64,000 nucleotides of DNA from DHVE2 group archaeon (GTDB lineage: Archaea > Thermoplasmatota > Thermoplasmata > Thermoplasmatales > Aciduliprofundaceae), in NCBI GenBank assembly GCA_015523125.1, contig WAKX01000014.1, positions 1 through 64,000 of the forward strand, written 5' to 3'. The position numbers and the translations under genes were made by a program. The stretch's first letter is position 1. Every line of letters starts with the position of its first letter. Positions 10,602 through 18,280 of this stretch are shown here, one piece after another. The notes beneath the pieces were generated by a model. The model was not told the DNA's origin, made no database searches, and saw nothing but the letters and a program-made list of their open reading frames with translations.

Positions 10602-12452
10602 ATGCAATTGGAAGACATGTACCGAATAAAAATGATGGGTGATGTGCAAATATCAAAGAAGGGCGTTATTTCCTTCGTAGCGGCTAAGATGAGCAGGAGC
10701 AAAGACACATACCAATCGCAAATTTACATTTATGACGGAAAATTGAAGAGATTCACATCGGGAACTAAAGACTCCTCGCCGAGATTCACCGAAGATGGAA
10801 AAAAATTAGTGTACGTGAGGGGGGGCAAAGACAAATCTGAGCTTAGGACCATAGCGATAGATGGGGGAGAATCCGAGAAAATTGCAGAGCGCAAGGAGGG
10901 ATTTTCATCTTTGATTGTTCGAGGAAATTACGCATATTTCTTATCCGACGAGGAAAAGAAGAAGGAGGATGATGTGAAGAGAATAACCAGAATTCCATTT
11001 TACTTCAATGGCGAGGGATTCATATACGATAAAACTCCGCAGATTTACAGGGTGAAGTTGAAAGGTGGAAAGGTGGAGAAACTCACCGAAGAGAAGAGAA
11101 TAATTCAGGGCTTCGATGTATTCGAGGACATAATAATTTATTCTGCGGCCGACGACGAGAAAGAGCCTTTCTTATCACACCTCTATATCCTGAAGGATGG
11201 AAAGACAAAAAAATTAACGAATAAAAAGGCGGACATAATGGACTTCCAAATTTCACCAGATGGAAAGAGAATCGCCGTGTTTCTGAAATTCAACGAAAAG
11301 GGCTTCGCCGAGGACTCTCGCCTGTATTTTCTTCCAATAGAGGGAGGAGAATACGAACTGGCATGCGAGAGAGCGTTCTCTTACGGGAAATCTCTTAACT
11401 CTGATGTGCGCTTCGGGGGCGGGAGGGTTATGCGATGGATCAGCGATAATGAAATAATGTTCATCGCCACAGAGAAAGGAAAACAATCCATATTCATCTT
11501 CTCAAATGGGAAGTGCAAAGAGCATTTGGGCGGGGAGAGAAGCATAGAGACCTTCGATTACAATGGAGATACATTGGTTTTCATCGCTCAGGAGATAAAT
11601 TACCCCAGCGAAGTGTTTGTGAAGAAAAATAAAGAGCGAAGAATAACAAACTTCAATAAGAGATTCAAAAATTTGAAAAAGCCGGAGCATTTCAAATTCA
11701 AGGCAAGCGATGGAGAGGAAATCGAAGGCTGGATCATTCTCCCGGAGGGAAAAAAGCCATATCCCGCAATTCTCGAAATTCACGGTGGGCCGAAAACATC
11801 TTACGGGCATGCGTTCATGTTCGAATTTTATTATCTGGTCTCTAAGGGATATGCGGTGTTCTTCGTGAATCCCCGCGGCTCGTCCGGCTACGGGGAGGAT
11901 TTCGCCCTTGCGGTGAGGGGTGCATTCGGAAAGCGTGATTACGAGGATATAATGGAAGCGGTGGAGTATGTGAAGAAAAAATACCCAATCGACCCAAAGA
12001 GAATTTTCGTCACCGGCGGCTCCTACGGGGGATTCATGACGAATTGGATCGTTGGGCATACCGATATTTTCAGAGCTGCGGTCACGCAGAGGAGCATAAG
12101 CAATCAACTCTCATTCTGGGGCACCAGTGACATAGGGCCGTGGTTCAACGGCGATTATATAGGAGCAGGCAGAGATCTATGGGAAGGATTCAACGCATAT
12201 TGGGACATGAGCCCGCTGAAGTATGCGAAGAATATCAAGACTCCCCTTCTGATAATCCACAGCGAAGAGGATTACCGCTGTCCGGTGAGCGAAGCTTATC
12301 AATTGTTTTACGCGTTGAAGATGAAGGGCGTGGACACAAAGTTAGTTCTGTTCCCCGAAGAAAACCACGATCTCTCCAGAAGCGGCAAGCCGAAGCACCG
12401 GGAAGCGAGATTGAAAGAGATGGAGCGGTGGTTCCGAGAGCATATGAAATGA
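10602..12452 (+). CDS. S9-family serine peptidase (acylaminoacyl peptidase-like)
   Basis: A 616-residue prolyl-oligopeptidase-family enzyme. Residues 1 to about 350 form a beta-propeller built from WD/PD40-like repeats (for example SSPRFTEDGKKLVYV and DFQISPDGKRIAVF). The rest is an alpha/beta-hydrolase with nucleophile GGSYGG, an aspartate in HSEEDYRCPV and a histidine in PEENHDLSRSGKP. It cleaves short or N-acylated peptides, fitting a peptide-fermenting cell. A TATA-like AT-rich box about 26 bases upstream of ATG 10602 suggests a leaderless mRNA. No signal peptide is seen, so it is cytoplasmic. Confidence 0.93.
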   Translation: MQLEDMYRIKMMGDVQISKKGVISFVAAKMSRSKDTYQSQIYIYDGKLKRFTSGTKDSSPRFTEDGKKLVYVRGGKDKSELRTIAIDGGESEKIAERKEGFSSLIVRGNYAYFLSDEEKKKEDDVKRITRIPFYFNGEGFIYDKTPQIYRVKLKGGKVEKLTEEKRIIQGFDVFEDIIIYSAADDEKEPFLSHLYILKDGKTKKLTNKKADIMDFQISPDGKRIAVFLKFNEKGFAEDSRLYFLPIEGGEYELACERAFSYGKSLNSDVRFGGGRVMRWISDNEIMFIATEKGKQSIFIFSNGKCKEHLGGERSIETFDYNGDTLVFIAQEINYPSEVFVKKNKERRITNFNKRFKNLKKPEHFKFKASDGEEIEGWIILPEGKKPYPAILEIHGGPKTSYGHAFMFEFYYLVSKGYAVFFVNPRGSSGYGEDFALAVRGAFGKRDYEDIMEAVEYVKKKYPIDPKRIFVTGGSYGGFMTNWIVGHTDIFRAAVTQRSISNQLSFWGTSDIGPWFNGDYIGAGRDLWEGFNAYWDMSPLKYAKNIKTPLLIIHSEEDYRCPVSEAYQLFYALKMKGVDTKLVLFPEENHDLSRSGKPKHREARLKEMERWFREHMK

Positions 12453-12575
12453 GAAAAAAAATACGTATTTATAAATGTAATCTGCTCCTTCCATCGAATT
12501 TATGCAACCTTTTCATACATAAAGCACATACCTGCACAAACCTCTCGGGCCCTTAAAAAATAGGATGGGTGAAAA

Positions 12576-13181
12576 TTAGAGTTCATCTATTTCTTTGACT
12601 CCCTGTTGCTTTTGTAAATCAGCTATTACCGCACTAATTTCATAGACCATCCTATCTGCATCTGGACCAGGTTTTGCGCCGGTTATTTGAATAGGTCCTT
12701 TTTTAACAACACCTATTTCTATGCCGGGCACTCTTGCGGCTTTTATATGTACATATATGGATTTTGTTTTCCAAAGTGCAAGGATAATTCCAATTATAAT
12801 CAAAATGAGGCCAAAAATTATGAAAAACTCCCCAATCCCTCTACTGTAATAATCTCCAACACTTTGAACACCAATAAAAGTCACTATCAAACCAAATATC
12901 AACAGAAATATTCCCAAGATTATGTTTGATAAACTTCTTTTAGTTCCAACATATGCCGTAACTCCCTTCACTTCATCGAGATGCACATCGCTTAACATAT
13001 ATTCTCTCGAAGTCCCGAGCATGCCTCTTGTAGATGCATAGAGTATGGCTCTCTTGTTAGTTATAATGATATGGCCCTCCATCTTTTGCGGTCTTTTCAT
13101 TATTGCTGCATTATAATCCTTCACTACAACTTCCTCGGTGCCCAACTTAAAAGGCATAGAACCTTCTTGGGTGTTCATCAT
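12576..13181 (-). CDS. PH-like domain membrane protein of unknown function
   Basis: A 201-residue protein. The N-terminal half resembles a bacterial-type PH-like domain (GHIIITNKRAILYAS, a beta-strand pattern seen in bPH families). Two transmembrane helices follow (about residues 85-110 and 120-142), then a C-terminal soluble region. Function unknown. An ATG doublet at 13181/13178 follows GGTGAT directly. The gene is visibly richer in A and T than its neighbours, as is the next gene, so this stretch may be accessory or recently acquired. It is probably co-transcribed with the gene at 13228-13866, which lies 46 bases upstream. Confidence 0.72.
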   Translation of the reverse strand: MMNTQEGSMPFKLGTEEVVVKDYNAAIMKRPQKMEGHIIITNKRAILYASTRGMLGTSREYMLSDVHLDEVKGVTAYVGTKRSLSNIILGIFLLIFGLIVTFIGVQSVGDYYSRGIGEFFIIFGLILIIIGIILALWKTKSIYVHIKAARVPGIEIGVVKKGPIQITGAKPGPDADRMVYEISAVIADLQKQQGVKEIDEL

Positions 13182-13227
13182 ATCACCAATAATAAATATA
13201 CATTGTATATTTAAAAATTACGTTTAA

Positions 13228-13866
13228 TTATTTGAGAACACTTTCCAAAAGCTTTTGAAGTTTAATAATTTCTATTTTGGTTCCGCAATATGGACAGTAA
13301 TACACAGTATTTTTACCATCTATTTCTAATGTGGCCCCACATGAGGGACATCTGTACTTTACAACCAATCCATGTGTTCTAATGTATTCAAAAAGCGAGT
13401 CCAGATTCACATTTATATTGATAGATTTTTGATACACATACGTTTCTTTTGCTCTTTTTCTTAATTCTTCGGCATTTTCAATATCCCCTATTTTTTCATA
13501 CAAATTTGCAGCCTTTTCATAGTTACCACTACTTTCATAGTATTCTGCAAGAGTTGATATTGCTTCATATTTATACCCCATCTTTATCAATAAATTATAA
13601 GCCTTCTTACGAAGACTCTCCTTACTATTGGATATGCCATATTTAAGAAGAATTTCTTTGCTCATGTCCCCTATTCTCATAAATAATTCTTCCGCATTCT
13701 TAGCAACGCTCCAGTCGGAATCACCCAACAGACCAATTAGCAAAATTAGGTTATGCTCAGTAGGGTTTTTAGATATCATTTCTATTGCCTTCACTCTATC
13801 TCTCCAGTTGTTTGAATTGGCCAAAGTTACTATCTCCTTTTCAGAGTCACCTTTTCTTTTGAACAT
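13228..13866 (-). CDS. HEAT/TPR-like repeat protein with C-terminal zinc ribbon
   Basis: A 212-residue protein. The N-terminal part has HEAT-like helices (NNWRDRVKAIEMISKNP, LLGDSDWSVAKNAEELF). The middle has a TPR-like unit (YYESSGNYEKAANLYEKIGD). The C-terminus is a zinc ribbon with CPSCGATLE and CPYCGTKI. It looks like a scaffold or adaptor protein. A TATATAT box about 27 bases before ATG 13866 suggests a leaderless transcript. The AT-rich composition is shared with the downstream PH-like gene. No specific family is recognised; the function is unknown. Confidence 0.75.
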   Translation of the reverse strand: MFKRKGDSEKEIVTLANSNNWRDRVKAIEMISKNPTEHNLILLIGLLGDSDWSVAKNAEELFMRIGDMSKEILLKYGISNSKESLRKKAYNLLIKMGYKYEAISTLAEYYESSGNYEKAANLYEKIGDIENAEELRKRAKETYVYQKSININVNLDSLFEYIRTHGLVVKYRCPSCGATLEIDGKNTVYYCPYCGTKIEIIKLQKLLESVLK

Positions 13867-14049
13867 AATAAGAATGTATTATTTAACCCATATATATGCT
13901 TTATCTTACTCAAAAGCCAAGTTGCAACCACATAGAAAAACGAAATTAAAGAGTATGACAACTTCTGATCCAAACAATCTAACCAATTATAATTAATAAG
14001 GTATCTCCTAAGGGACTTTTAAATAACAAAGATTCTACTATTCTAAAGC

Positions 14050-14165
14050 AAATACACATTACAAACCATTAGGGAGTTCACGACAAAGGGGCACCAAACA
14101 GCGCCCTGCTTTTTAGCAGAGCTGGTTCGCAAGTCTATTGAATTTGCTCATTCCCCTTTCTTAAA
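14050..14165 (+). ncRNA. Possible structured non-coding RNA (unproven)
   Basis: The 478-base gap 13867-14344 has no convincing ORF but contains a foldable segment. An outer stem pairs AAAGGGG (14085-14091) with CCCCTTT (14153-14159). Inside it, CAGC..CTGCT (99-110 of the 14.0-kb block) pairs with AGCAG.GCTG (14115-14124), and GCAA (14129-14132) pairs with TTGC (14144-14147). A TATA-like TTTTAAATAA lies at about 14017 and a T-rich run follows at about 14184. The outer stem spans tRNA length, but no T-arm is present, so it is not a normal tRNA. Strand and boundaries are uncertain. Confidence 0.25.
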
Positions 14166-14208
14166 TCTATCCATTTCAAAAATTTTCTTTTTAATAAAAT
14201 CATCTAGT

Positions 14209-14220
14209 GACCGGGCGGGA
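14209..14220 (-). repeat. 12-base copy of the tRNA-Ala 3' end
   Basis: GACCGGGCGGGA here is identical to 14347-14358, the 3' end of the adjacent tRNA-Ala gene, in the same orientation and 127 bases away. Exact copies of tRNA 3' ends are the usual trace of site-specific integration, but 12 bases is short and no integrase is present. It could also be chance. Confidence 0.5.
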
Positions 14221-14344
14221 GGAGAAAAATACATGGTTATTTTTAGACTAATCCTCTAAGAACTACCAACTCGCGCAAGCCTTATGCCACCGAAAAGTTT
14301 CTTTTGGGATGAAACACTTTTCTTTTCTAAAGAAAAGGGTTCAA

Positions 14345-14418
14345 TGGACCGGGCGGGATTTGAACCCGCGACCTCCACGTTGCAAGCGTGGCGATCTTCC
14401 GAGCTGATCTACCGGCCC
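14345..14418 (-). tRNA. tRNA-Ala (anticodon TGC)
   Basis: On the minus strand a 74-nt cloverleaf begins GGGCCGG and ends CCGGTCC-A, a 7-bp acceptor stem with one G-T pair. The anticodon loop reads TGC within CTTGCAA, flanked by a CACG/CGTG-type stem. The T-arm GCGGGTTCAAATCCCGC is canonical. No intron is seen and CCA is not encoded. A TATA-like ATTTATATC at about 14441-14451 on the minus strand is a plausible promoter. It lies just downstream of, and on the same strand as, an amidohydrolase gene. Confidence 0.97.
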
Positions 14419-14454
14419 TTAAGGGAGGGATAGAGGGATGAGATATAAATTTTT

Positions 14455-15828
14455 TTAATCTTCGTGCCCTTTGGATACGTACTGGATCTTCCCATCCACC
14501 ATCGTAAAGAGAACTTTTCCTTCTTTAATGGCAACCAAATCGGCAATTTTTCCTGCTTTGATTTCTCCGAGATTATCGTGCATATATTTAGAGCCCATGG
14601 TATAGGCTCTCACCGCTTCCTCAAAGGATATTCTTTGAGTCGCATATTCCGATTCTGTGGCCATTTTAATCCCGTAAAGGGGATCGAGGGGCATGCAGTC
14701 AGAGCCGAAGAGCATGGGAATCCCAGAATCGATTATCTTCCGATAAGGATTATTTTTTTCCAGCCATTCTTCCCCTAACATGTGGTGATAAAGCCCCCCT
14801 TTCTTAGCCCATTTGAGAAAATTAGGCTGCATCGCTACGGAAAAATTTCTTTCCTCCAAGAATTCGTCCCTTACGAGCTCGAAATGCTCTATTCTGTTTC
14901 CCTCTGTACCTCGGTAAGCTTTTATTACATTCTCTATAGCTCTATCCCCTATGGCATGCGTAAACACCCGAATTCCGGAAGAATTTGCATCTTCAACTAT
15001 CGCTCTCAATTTTTTCTCCGAGAGCAATGGCTCGACTTTCTTTCCATCTGCATATTTAGTGGCGGCGGTTTTCGCGCCTATGGAACCGTCCCCGAATAAT
15101 TTCAATGCGCCGATTCTCAAAAAAGAATCGCCGAATCCCGAATACAAACCGAGAGACTTGATTCTCTGAAAATCCTCCTGATAAAAATTTGCGTAGATTC
15201 TCAGTTTCAGATTCCCCTCTCGATGCAATCTGAAATATGCCCGAAGAGTATTAACATTCGCGAAATCGTGAACACATGTAACCCCTTTGGAAAGTGCATA
15301 TTTTTGTGCGTATTCGAAATCCAAATTTTTGAAAGCTCCGAGGCTTTTCGCCATCTTCCCCACTTCATCCTCGCGGAGAATGCCGTTCTCGTCGCCCATG
15401 CCGTATTTGTTCTTGGCAAGAGAATTCACCACGGCGAGATGCCCATCTTCCCTCACTAAAAAAACGATGCTTCGGGAGCAGGCGGAATCCAATTCCTCCA
15501 TCGTCAAGTACTCTTTTCTTTCCCAGAAACTCTCATCCCAGCCACGGCCCACAATAATTTTTCTCTTTCCGCACTCGTTTTTTACCAGTCTTATTATTTC
15601 TTCCCGGGTCTTGTTGGTCAGGTCAAGGGTTCCGTGCATTAAGGCGATATTCGATAGATGAGTGTGAGAGTCGCAGAATCCCGGCAAAATCAATGCCCCG
15701 TGCCCGTCGATTTTTTTCGACCCGATTGGCAAATTGCCCGAGCCTATTTTCTCTATTCTGTTGTTTTTTATCAATACGTATTCCCCTTCCCGCCCATGCA
15801 ATCGAACGTTGTATATCACAATGCACAT
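14455..15828 (-). CDS. Amidohydrolase, YtcJ-like (Amidohydro_3)
   Basis: A 457-residue metal-dependent hydrolase of the amidohydrolase superfamily. Metal ligands are visible in DSHTHLSN near residue 55 (HxH), HDFAN and a histidine in VFTHAIGDRAIENV, with the terminal aspartate in LFGSDCMPLDP. The pattern fits the YtcJ-like N-substituted-formamide/exoenzyme-regulatory group, usually of unknown substrate. No signal peptide. ATG 15828 is chosen over TTG 15837: a T-rich TATA-like box sits about 25 bases upstream, pointing to a leaderless transcript. The upstream tRNA-Pro is divergent. Confidence 0.85.
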   Translation of the reverse strand: MCIVIYNVRLHGREGEYVLIKNNRIEKIGSGNLPIGSKKIDGHGALILPGFCDSHTHLSNIALMHGTLDLTNKTREEIIRLVKNECGKRKIIVGRGWDESFWERKEYLTMEELDSACSRSIVFLVREDGHLAVVNSLAKNKYGMGDENGILREDEVGKMAKSLGAFKNLDFEYAQKYALSKGVTCVHDFANVNTLRAYFRLHREGNLKLRIYANFYQEDFQRIKSLGLYSGFGDSFLRIGALKLFGDGSIGAKTAATKYADGKKVEPLLSEKKLRAIVEDANSSGIRVFTHAIGDRAIENVIKAYRGTEGNRIEHFELVRDEFLEERNFSVAMQPNFLKWAKKGGLYHHMLGEEWLEKNNPYRKIIDSGIPMLFGSDCMPLDPLYGIKMATESEYATQRISFEEAVRAYTMGSKYMHDNLGEIKAGKIADLVAIKEGKVLFTMVDGKIQYVSKGHED

Positions 15829-15926
15829 GGGGAGCAATCGCCGAGAGCATTAAAAAACTTTGCTAAATGAAAAGATTTATTATTGTTATTTCCATCTCCC
15901 TTTGCCCCAAGGATGCCGAAAGCTAT

Positions 15927-15999
15927 GGGGCCGTAGGGTAGCTTGGCATCCTACCACCCTGGGGCGGTGGCGACCCGAGTTCAAATCTCGGCGGCCCCA
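15927..15999 (+). tRNA. tRNA-Pro (anticodon GGG)
   Basis: A 73-nt cloverleaf: acceptor GGGGCCG pairs perfectly with CGGCCCC, discriminator A. The anticodon stem CCACC/GGTGG encloses CTGGGGC, giving anticodon GGG. The T-arm CCGAGTTCAAATCTCGG is canonical. No intron and no encoded CCA. Its 3' flank is nearly the same as that of tRNA-Ile at 36069-36143 (see the repeat entries). Confidence 0.97.
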
Positions 16000-16007
16000 C
16001 TGGAAGG

Positions 16008-16022
16008 GACACCTACGGTTTC
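16008..16022 (+). repeat. 15-base motif in tRNA-Pro 3' flank, copy 1
   Basis: GACACCTACGGTTTC occurs 8 bases after the tRNA-Pro 3' end and again, identical, about 7 bases after tRNA-Ile (36047-36061, minus strand). The pyrimidine-rich 20 bases beyond are also alike. It may be a 3'-trailer processing or termination signal, or a trace of tRNA-gene duplication. Confidence 0.7.
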
Positions 16023-16274
16023 CCTTTCCAAACCCTTCCCTTAGTAACATTCTTTTTTTAGGTTGCGGGATGGTATAAGAACTCGCTGGTGATTCATACT
16101 TTCAAAACCCCTCCTTTTATGATTGCAGATTGTATCTCTGAAATTACTCATATCCTCTGATGCTCGTTTTTCTATTTCAAACCTCTCCCTTATTATGATA
16201 TAGGTGCTTTACCCCCGAAGAAATATCATAAATTGGGGCGGAAGGGTTAAATACGCAAATCCATTTTTTCAAGT

Positions 16275-16769
16275 ATGAAGGCGCTAATACTTGCGGAAAA
16301 CGATTTTGAGGATCTGGAGCTTTTTTATCCGTACTACCGGCTGAAAGAAGAGGGAATCGAAGTTAAAGTAGCTTCGTCGCAGGAGAGCCTGAAGGGCAAA
16401 AGAGGATATTTGCTAACTCCGGACGTGAAATACGAGGATGTGGCCCCGGAAGAATTTGACATTCTGGTGATTCCTGGGGGCAAATCGCCTGAGAGGGTGA
16501 GATTGAATGAGAAGGCGGTTGAGATAACGAAACATTTTTTCGAGAAGAACAAGCCGGTTGCCATAATATGCCACGGAGTACAAGTGCTAATTTCCGCTGG
16601 CGTGGTGAAAGGCCGTAAAATAGCATGCTGGTACGGCGTAAAGGATGATTTGATAGCTGCTGGCGGCGAATTCGTGGACGGCGTAGCGGTGGATGGAAAT
16701 TTAGTTTCCGCAAGACATCCCGGCGATTTAGCAGAGTGGATGAAGAAATTCTTAGAGCTCGTGAAATGA
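16275..16769 (+). CDS. DJ-1/PfpI family protein
   Basis: A 164-residue class I glutamine amidotransferase-like protein of the DJ-1/PfpI family. The nucleophile elbow IICHGVQVL places the cysteine at about residue 99, as in Pyrococcus PfpI. The conserved glutamate lies in LAENDFEDLEL and the following histidine is adjacent to the cysteine. Family members act as intracellular peptidases, or as deglycases/chaperones against aldehyde damage; the sequence does not separate these. A TTAAATAC box about 24 bases before ATG 16275 suggests a leaderless mRNA. Confidence 0.9.
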   Translation: MKALILAENDFEDLELFYPYYRLKEEGIEVKVASSQESLKGKRGYLLTPDVKYEDVAPEEFDILVIPGGKSPERVRLNEKAVEITKHFFEKNKPVAIICHGVQVLISAGVVKGRKIACWYGVKDDLIAAGGEFVDGVAVDGNLVSARHPGDLAEWMKKFLELVK

Positions 16770-16802
16770 AAAGCTTTATTTTCCCTTTTCCCATACCTCC
16801 CT

Positions 16803-17849
16803 ATGGAAATAAAAAGCGTAGAGTGGAAAAAAATTGAAATCCCTTTGAAAAAGCCATTTAAAATTGCCTTAGGAACCATAAATTCTTACGAGGGAGTGAT
16901 TTTGAAGATATGTACCAACGAGTTTTGCGGGTACGGAGAAGCTTCGCCATCTCGAAGAATTACGGGAGAGACTGTGGGTTCCGTCATTTCTTCTTTCGAG
17001 CTTTTCAAAAAAATTCTAATTGGTAAGGATGCTCTGGAAGCCGGAGCAATTATGAACTCTCTCAATCGCGCTCTGGTGGGCAACAGCTCTGCCAAAGCGG
17101 CGGTGGATTTTGCACTCTATGATCTCTTAGGAAAAAAGGCATCGTTGCCTCTGGTGAACATACTGGGAAAAGAGAAGAAAAAGATAGAAACTTCACTAAC
17201 TGTAACCATCGGAAGCGTTGAAGATAGCGTGAAAAATGCCCTCAAACTCGTGGAGCAGGGGGCGAAGGTTCTAAAGGTGAAAATCGGCCTTAATCCACAA
17301 GAAGATATCGAAAGAATCAAAAAAATCAGAGAGAATGTGGACGTGAGAATCAGAGTGGATGCAAATCAGGGATACTCGTTGAAGAGGGCGATAAGGGTTC
17401 TGCGGGAAATAGAGAGATACGAGATCGAATTCGCGGAGCAGCCCATTCCAGCGCACCAAATCGATGAGCTGGAAATACTAAGAAGGGAAGTGGAGATTCC
17501 AATCATGGCGGACGAAAGCGTTCACACCAAGGAAGATGTAGTAAGATTGATAGGAAAGGTGGACGCGATAAACATAAAATTGATGAAGAGCGGAGGAATC
17601 AGAGAAGCACTCAGAATGGCGGGCATCGCCAAGGCAGCGGGAATGAAAATAATGGTTGGATGCATGATTGAAACCAAACTGGGAATAGCTGCGGGAACAC
17701 ATTTCGCACTAAGCATCGGGGCGGATTACACTGACTTAGATGGATACTGGGACCTCAGAGAGCAGCCGTTCGATGGGATGGAATTCAAAGATGGTTACAA
17801 TGTTCTCTCTGAAAAGCCGGGACTGGGAATCGAAGGTGATATATTTTAA
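16803..17849 (+). CDS. Enolase-superfamily enzyme, probable dipeptide epimerase
   Basis: A 348-residue muconate-lactonizing-type enolase-superfamily protein. The catalytic lysine pair is in VLKVKIG, metal ligands in RVDANQGYS, FAEQPI and MADESVH, and the second lysine in INIKLMKSGGI, followed by CMIETKLG. This pattern is most like L-Ala-D/L-Glu dipeptide epimerases; o-succinylbenzoate synthase or N-acylamino-acid racemase are alternatives. A peptide-linked role fits the peptidases nearby. It starts 33 bases after the DJ-1 gene, so an operon is possible, though an AT-rich GAAAAGCTTTATTTTCCC region could also serve as its own promoter. Confidence 0.85.
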   Translation: MEIKSVEWKKIEIPLKKPFKIALGTINSYEGVILKICTNEFCGYGEASPSRRITGETVGSVISSFELFKKILIGKDALEAGAIMNSLNRALVGNSSAKAAVDFALYDLLGKKASLPLVNILGKEKKKIETSLTVTIGSVEDSVKNALKLVEQGAKVLKVKIGLNPQEDIERIKKIRENVDVRIRVDANQGYSLKRAIRVLREIERYEIEFAEQPIPAHQIDELEILRREVEIPIMADESVHTKEDVVRLIGKVDAINIKLMKSGGIREALRMAGIAKAAGMKIMVGCMIETKLGIAAGTHFALSIGADYTDLDGYWDLREQPFDGMEFKDGYNVLSEKPGLGIEGDIF

Positions 17850-17897
17850 AACGGGCTCCATCAAATTTATATAAGTGTTTTCTTATCCCGCTAATGC

Positions 17898-17970
17898 GCA
17901 GGCGTAGTGTAGTCTGGCAGCACAAGGGCCTTCCAAGCCCTTAGCCCGGGTTCAAATCCCGGCGCCTGCA
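17898..17970 (+). tRNA. tRNA-Gly (anticodon TCC)
   Basis: A 73-nt cloverleaf with acceptor GCAGGCG pairing CGCCTGC and discriminator A. The anticodon stem AGGGC/GCCCT encloses CTTCCAA, giving TCC. The T-arm CCGGGTTCAAATCCCGG is canonical. A TATA-like TTTATATAA at about 17867-17875 is a likely promoter. No intron. Confidence 0.97.
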
Positions 17971-18107
17971 TCCATTTTGATTTTATATTGGAGACCGCCT
18001 CAAAAGGCCATTTCTGAACCTAAATATCGCACATACCCCTATGATATTACCAACAACTAAAATCTCATACGCATTTCACCGCAGAAGAATTGATGATTTA
18101 CTTTTGA

Positions 18108-18218
18108 TTACTCTGAATTTTCCGCAAGAATAAAATCCTTATCTCCATGCCTCAGTAGTAGCCTACCTTCCTCGGATATCACCACAAACGGCGTGCTACC
18201 CACCCGGTAACTCTTCAT
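18108..18218 (-). CDS. Small ORF, 36 codons, thioredoxin-like fragment
   Basis: The 310-base gap 17971-18280 holds this small frame. It encodes 36 residues including VGSTPFVVISEEGRLLLRHG, which resembles the cis-proline strand and beta-hairpin at the C-terminal end of a thioredoxin fold. A TATATATA box (18244-18251) lies about 27-29 bases before the ATG on the same strand, as expected for a leaderless gene. It is either a genuine small protein or the promoter-linked remnant of a degraded gene. The rest of the gap (17971-18107) shows nothing I can support. Confidence 0.4.
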   Translation of the reverse strand: MKSYRVGSTPFVVISEEGRLLLRHGDKDFILAENSE

Positions 18219-18280
18219 ATTTTTGTATTCATGTTCCAAGGTGTATATATAGTTGCTTCAACTTTGCGGTTGAAATTGCA

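Noticed and set aside
14085-14159. The foldable 75-base segment as a tRNA
   Set aside because: It has a 7-bp outer stem but no T-arm (no GTTCAAATC-like loop in the right place) and no valid anticodon arm of 7-base loop.
16041-16151. 36-codon minus-strand frame in the tRNA-Pro to DJ-1 gap
   Set aside because: No TATA box at a proper distance, no ribosome site and odd basic composition; probably chance.
18090-18116. TGATGA and CTGA pair as a C/D box sRNA
   Set aside because: Only one C and one D-like box, 18 bases apart, with no C' and D' pair or closing stem; it overlaps the end of the 36-codon frame.
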